A stretch of 64,000 nt of DNA from REEB76 sp049698775 (GTDB lineage Bacteria; Pseudomonadota; Gammaproteobacteria; Natronospirales; REEB76), in NCBI GenBank assembly GCA_049698775.1, contig JBAVYM010000007.1, forward strand, positions 32,354 through 96,353, in the 5' to 3' direction. Shown here one piece after another: positions 61,594 to 64,000 of this stretch (position 1 is its first letter; each line of letters begins with the position of its first letter). Position numbers and translations under genes: made by a program. The notes below the pieces were generated by a model. The model did no database searches. It saw only the letters and a list, made by a program, of their open reading frames with translations, and had not been told where the DNA came from.

Positions 61594-61863
61594 ACTTTCA
61601 ATGCTCCAATCGTTCGTACCGGCCGTGTTTACTGTGCTTGCGGAAGATGGTGCAGGAACGTCCGTTTGGCCGCTTTGGTTTCAATTGCAGCGCAGGCGCA
61701 CACCTGTGGATAACACTCGTGGAGAGCCGGAGTAGAAGTCGAAATCACCACTCGCGGAAATCGGCCCAACACGGCTGATAGTTGCGGCGCCCGAAGGGTG
61801 TGGTGCCAGAACCAGGAATGATGATATACTCCACACCATCTGTATATCTATGGGATACACGCG
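61594..61863. other. Spacer between mscL and the toxin-antitoxin genes
   Basis: No gene is evident. It contains a lone perfect DnaA box (TGTGGATAA, 61705-61713), probably chance, and the operator-like palindrome at 61823-61848. Confidence 0.4.
61823..61848 (+). promoter_or_regulatory. Palindromic operator/promoter of the toxin-antitoxin pair
   Basis: GATATAC (61823-61829) and GTATATC (61842-61848) are perfect inverted repeats with a 12-base spacer, ending 15 bases before the antitoxin ATG. The left arm overlaps a -10-like TATACT (61825-61830). AbrB-type antitoxins commonly repress their own operon at such sites. Confidence 0.55.
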
Positions 61864-62097
61864 ATGCAAGTCTCAAAATGGGGTAACAGTTTGGCGGTTC
61901 GCCTTCCCGTGACGGTGGTTGACGCGCTTGGATTGAAAGAAGGCGATCAGGTCGAAATTCAGGTCGCGAGCAAGCGGGCGTTTGCCGTGGCCAAGGCTCC
62001 TGGCACGCGCGAGCTATTGGCACGGCTTCGGAAGTTCCGCGGTCGGCTGCCCGCTACATTCAAGTTCGACCGTCTCGAGGCGAATGAGCGACGCTGA
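61864..62097 (+). CDS. AbrB/MazE-type antitoxin
   Basis: A 77-residue protein starting MQVSKWGNSLAVRLPVTVVDALGLKEGD, the swapped-hairpin DNA-binding fold of AbrB/MazE/VapB antitoxins, followed by a basic tail. It overlaps the PIN gene by 14 bases, as in VapBC pairs. Confidence 0.9.
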   Translation: MQVSKWGNSLAVRLPVTVVDALGLKEGDQVEIQVASKRAFAVAKAPGTRELLARLRKFRGRLPATFKFDRLEANERR

Positions 62098-62494
62098 CTC
62101 ATTTTTCGACACCAGCGTACTGCTGTACTTGCTGTCGAAGGATTCCAACAAGGCCGACCGAGTCGAACAACTGCTGGCAAAGCGAGGCACGATCAGCGTT
62201 CAGGTCTTGAACGAATTTGCGACCGTCGCCATGCGCAAACTAAAAATGCCACTGAGCGAAGTGCGGGAAATTCTTGGTACGATCAGAGCCATCTGTAACG
62301 TAGAGCCAGTCACGGTGGCGACACACGATCGAGGTCTGGCAATCAACGAGCGCTACGGATTCTCGCTGTATGACTCAATGCTGGTCGCGGCAGCACTGAT
62401 AGCGAACGGCAAGGTGCTCTACTCGGAGGATCTGCAGCACGGCCAGGTAATAGATGGTCAGTTGCGCATTGTCAATCCATTTCTCAACCGCTAA
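62084..62494 (+). CDS. PIN-domain toxin (VapC-like ribonuclease)
   Basis: A 136-residue PIN protein. Acidic active-site residues are visible in FFDTSVLLYLLS, VLNEFATV, YGFSLYDSMLVAAA and LYSEDLQHGQ. VapC-type toxins cut tRNA or other RNA when the antitoxin is lost. Confidence 0.9.
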   Translation: MSDADSFFDTSVLLYLLSKDSNKADRVEQLLAKRGTISVQVLNEFATVAMRKLKMPLSEVREILGTIRAICNVEPVTVATHDRGLAINERYGFSLYDSMLVAAALIANGKVLYSEDLQHGQVIDGQLRIVNPFLNR

Positions 62495-62517
62495 TTGATT
62501 TTCGCAGCGCGACTGTA

Positions 62518-62652
62518 GGCGCGGTGACGCTCAATTACGGCTCGTTTATCAACATGATCATCGTCATCGCGGTGTTCATGCTGATCCGCTTTATGCCCCG
62601 GTTGCAGCACACACTGGAGAAGCCAGCCATCTCAGCACCTGTCACCAAGGAA
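62518..62652 (+). pseudogene. Truncated second mscL copy
   Basis: From 62518 the sequence repeats the intact mscL: 29 identical bases (61322-61350), then lower similarity giving GAVTLNYGSFINMIIVIAVF and KPAISAPVTKE. The N-terminal half is absent and the second pore helix is four residues short relative to the intact gene. The copy is cut by the IS element exactly at the codon before the Cys-rich tail. It cannot make a channel. Confidence 0.8.
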
Positions 62653-62681
62653 GAGCGTGTAAGAAAGTTTGTGTATTCGGT
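62653..62681 (+). repeat. Left inverted repeat of the IS
   Basis: Begins GAGCGTGTAAG and ends TTTGTGTATTCGGT. Its mismatches to the right end are all in the outer half. Confidence 0.8.
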
Positions 62682-62721
62682 CATCCTGGCAGAGAGTGCC
62701 GAACCATTATAAGGAGTGACG

Positions 62722-63951
62722 ATGACCGTAGCCAAGCCAATGATTTCCAATGATCTGATTGATACCTTGCTGAAAGACTACCGCAAACCCGAAGACCTGA
62801 TCGGGGCGGACGGGATCTTGAAGCAACTGACTCAGCGCATCGTAGAACGCGCCTTGCAGGCGGAGATGACGGAACATCTCGGTCATGGCAAGCACCAGCC
62901 GGTGGAGAACGAGGCTGGCAACACCCGCAATGGCAAGAGCCAGAAGACCCTCAAGGGCGAGTTTGGGGAGCTGCCGATCGAGATTCCCCGTGACCGGCAG
63001 GGAACATTTGAACCGCAACTGATTCCGAAGCACCAGACCCGCTGGACCGGGTTCGACGACAAGATCCTGTCGCTGTATGCCCGGGGCATGACGGTGCGCG
63101 AGATCCAGGGACACCTGGAGGAGATGTACGGCACCGAGGTGTCACCCGCGCTGATCTCGTCGGTCACCGATGCCGTCATTGAGGAGGTCAAAGCCTGGCA
63201 GGCCCGGCCGCTGGATGGGGTGTACCCCATCGTGTATCTCGACTGTATCCATGTGAAGGTGCGCGACGCCGGCGCGGTGCGGGTAAAAGCCGTGTATCTC
63301 GCGCTCGGCATCAACTTGGCTGGGGAGAAGGAGCTGTTGGGCCTCTGGATCGCCCAGACGGAGGGCGCCAAGTTCTGGTTGCAGGTGGTGACCGAGCTCA
63401 AGAACCGCGGGGTGCAGGACATCTTCATCGCCTGCGTGGATGGACTGAAGGGCTTCCCGGAAGCCATCGAGACCGTGTTCCCCCAGACTGAGGTGCAGTT
63501 GTGCATCGTGCACCTGGTACGCCACAGCCTGAACTATGTGAGCTGGAAACTGCGCAAGCCGGTGGCTGAGGACCTGAAAGCCATCTACACCGCGGCGACC
63601 GTGGAACAGGCCGAGCTCCGGCTCACCGAGTTCGAGCACAAATGGGATGCCACGCATGCGCCTATCAGCCAGTCCTGGCGCCGCAACTGGACCCGCATCC
63701 TCCCGTTCTTTGCCTACCCACCAGAGATCCGCAAGGTGATCTACACGACCAACGCGATCGAGTCCGTGAACATGAGTCTCAGGAAAATCACCAAGAACCG
63801 GGGTTCATTCCCGAGTGACGAGGCGCTGATCAAGTTGTTCTACCTGGCGCTGCGCAACATCAGCAAGAGATGGACCATGCCACTGCGGGACTGGAAGGCT
63901 GCCCTGAATAGATTTACCATCCAATATGAAGAGCGGATGCCACAGCACTAA
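62722..63951 (+). CDS. IS256-family transposase
   Basis: A 409-residue DDE mutator-type transposase of normal length. Catalytic residues sit in VYLDCIHVKVRD, FIACVDGLKGFPEAI and YTTNAIESVNMSLRK, and the N-terminal GHGKHQP...NTRNGKSQKTL segment is typical. An AAGGAG ribosome-binding site lies five bases before the ATG. The frame is intact, so the element may be active. Confidence 0.95.
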   Translation: MTVAKPMISNDLIDTLLKDYRKPEDLIGADGILKQLTQRIVERALQAEMTEHLGHGKHQPVENEAGNTRNGKSQKTLKGEFGELPIEIPRDRQGTFEPQLIPKHQTRWTGFDDKILSLYARGMTVREIQGHLEEMYGTEVSPALISSVTDAVIEEVKAWQARPLDGVYPIVYLDCIHVKVRDAGAVRVKAVYLALGINLAGEKELLGLWIAQTEGAKFWLQVVTELKNRGVQDIFIACVDGLKGFPEAIETVFPQTEVQLCIVHLVRHSLNYVSWKLRKPVAEDLKAIYTAATVEQAELRLTEFEHKWDATHAPISQSWRRNWTRILPFFAYPPEIRKVIYTTNAIESVNMSLRKITKNRGSFPSDEALIKLFYLALRNISKRWTMPLRDWKAALNRFTIQYEERMPQH

Positions 63952-63971
63952 GAAATGAAACCAAAACCAAA

Positions 63972-64000
63972 CCCGAATACACAAAATCTAAGACACCCTC
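63972..64000 (-). repeat. Right inverted repeat of the IS
   Basis: Read on the minus strand it begins GAGGGTGTCTTAG and ends TTTGTGTATTCGGG, and coincides with the window end, so the element is complete or nearly so. Confidence 0.8.

Larger units (their letters stand above)
62653..64000 (+). mobile_element. IS256-family insertion sequence
   Basis: A 1348-base element bounded by 29-base imperfect inverted repeats (62653-62681 and 63972-64000; about seven mismatches), both beginning GAG and sharing TTTGTGTATTCGG. It carries one transposase. IS256 elements usually make an 8-base target duplication; the left flank is CCAAGGAA and the right flank lies outside the window. Confidence 0.85.

Noticed and set aside
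61705..61713. Perfect DnaA box TGTGGATAA far from the origin block
   Set aside because: Single isolated copy without AT-rich sequence or further boxes; probably chance.
61681..61869. 62-codon minus-strand frame before the toxin-antitoxin genes
   Set aside because: No recognisable domain and it overlaps the probable operator; treated as noncoding.
62524..62712. 62-codon frame starting at GTG and running into the IS
   Set aside because: Its first part is clearly mscL and its end is IS sequence; a broken gene, not a new protein.
1..64000. CRISPR arrays, tRNA and rRNA genes
   Set aside because: No regularly spaced repeats and no tRNA or rRNA sequence was recognised by eye on either strand; a dedicated scan could not be run.

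Overview
The window is a contiguous GC-rich chromosomal segment of a gammaproteobacterium. It holds about 60 protein genes, one truncated at the left edge, and ends on the right in a transposable element. Three gene orders support the assignment: envC/ctpA/yibQ facing yibN-grxC-secB-gpsA; the replication block gyrB-recF-dnaN-dnaA facing rpmH-rnpA-yidD-yidC-mnmE; and glnA-ntrB-ntrC. The genus cannot be named from the sequence alone; a deep-branching environmental lineage seems likely.

Layout. 1-10 kb: end of a membrane glycosyltransferase, an EamA exporter, tatABC with a HisA-like gene that lacks key catalytic residues, dtd-pip, a LOG-family gene, a frameshifted beta-barrel gene and uvrD. 10-18.6 kb: a ferritin-like protein, yibQ-ctpA-envC (envelope and cell separation), yibN-grxC-secB-gpsA, trmL and a class 1B-type pyrD. 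18.6-28.7 kb: an accessory-looking block with a strong promoter and a roughly 310-nt leader, a small spore-coat-U/Csu-type chaperone-usher pilus operon, a remnant of a Fis-type regulator, a NarL-type response regulator, a third pilin-like gene, a large four-PAS histidine kinase and a receiver-only regulator. 28.7-33.9 kb: nitrogen control (ntrC, ntrB, a DUF4124 protein, glnA) with a recognisable sigma-54 promoter and NtrC sites. 33.9-38.2 kb: glyQ-glyS-gmhB-plsC. 38.2-49.7 kb: the origin-proximal block. 49.7-61 kb: mixed housekeeping and accessory genes (NatAB-type ABC exporter with a secreted hydrolase, mnmG, wbuC, tag, a SafE-type transporter, hemH). 61-64 kb: mscL, an AbrB/PIN toxin-antitoxin pair, a broken second mscL and an IS256-family element that ends at the window edge.

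The most unusual item is at 31991-32157, between glnA and the DUF4124 gene. It is a run of five hairpins on the + strand. The last four have C-rich loops (TCCCC, TCTCCC, TCTCCCC and a double CCCC loop), and the final one is a textbook intrinsic terminator. It looks like a small RNA built to pair with G-rich (Shine-Dalgarno-like) sequences, inside a nitrogen-control locus. Other points worth checking are an NtrC palindrome over the ntrB start, an rnpA whose only plausible start is CTG overlapping the rpmH stop, a HisA-like protein with Gln at the catalytic Asp position, an usher with a membrane-anchor-like N-terminus and a long Pro/Ala/Ser linker, and the mscL/toxin-antitoxin/mscL-remnant/IS arrangement.
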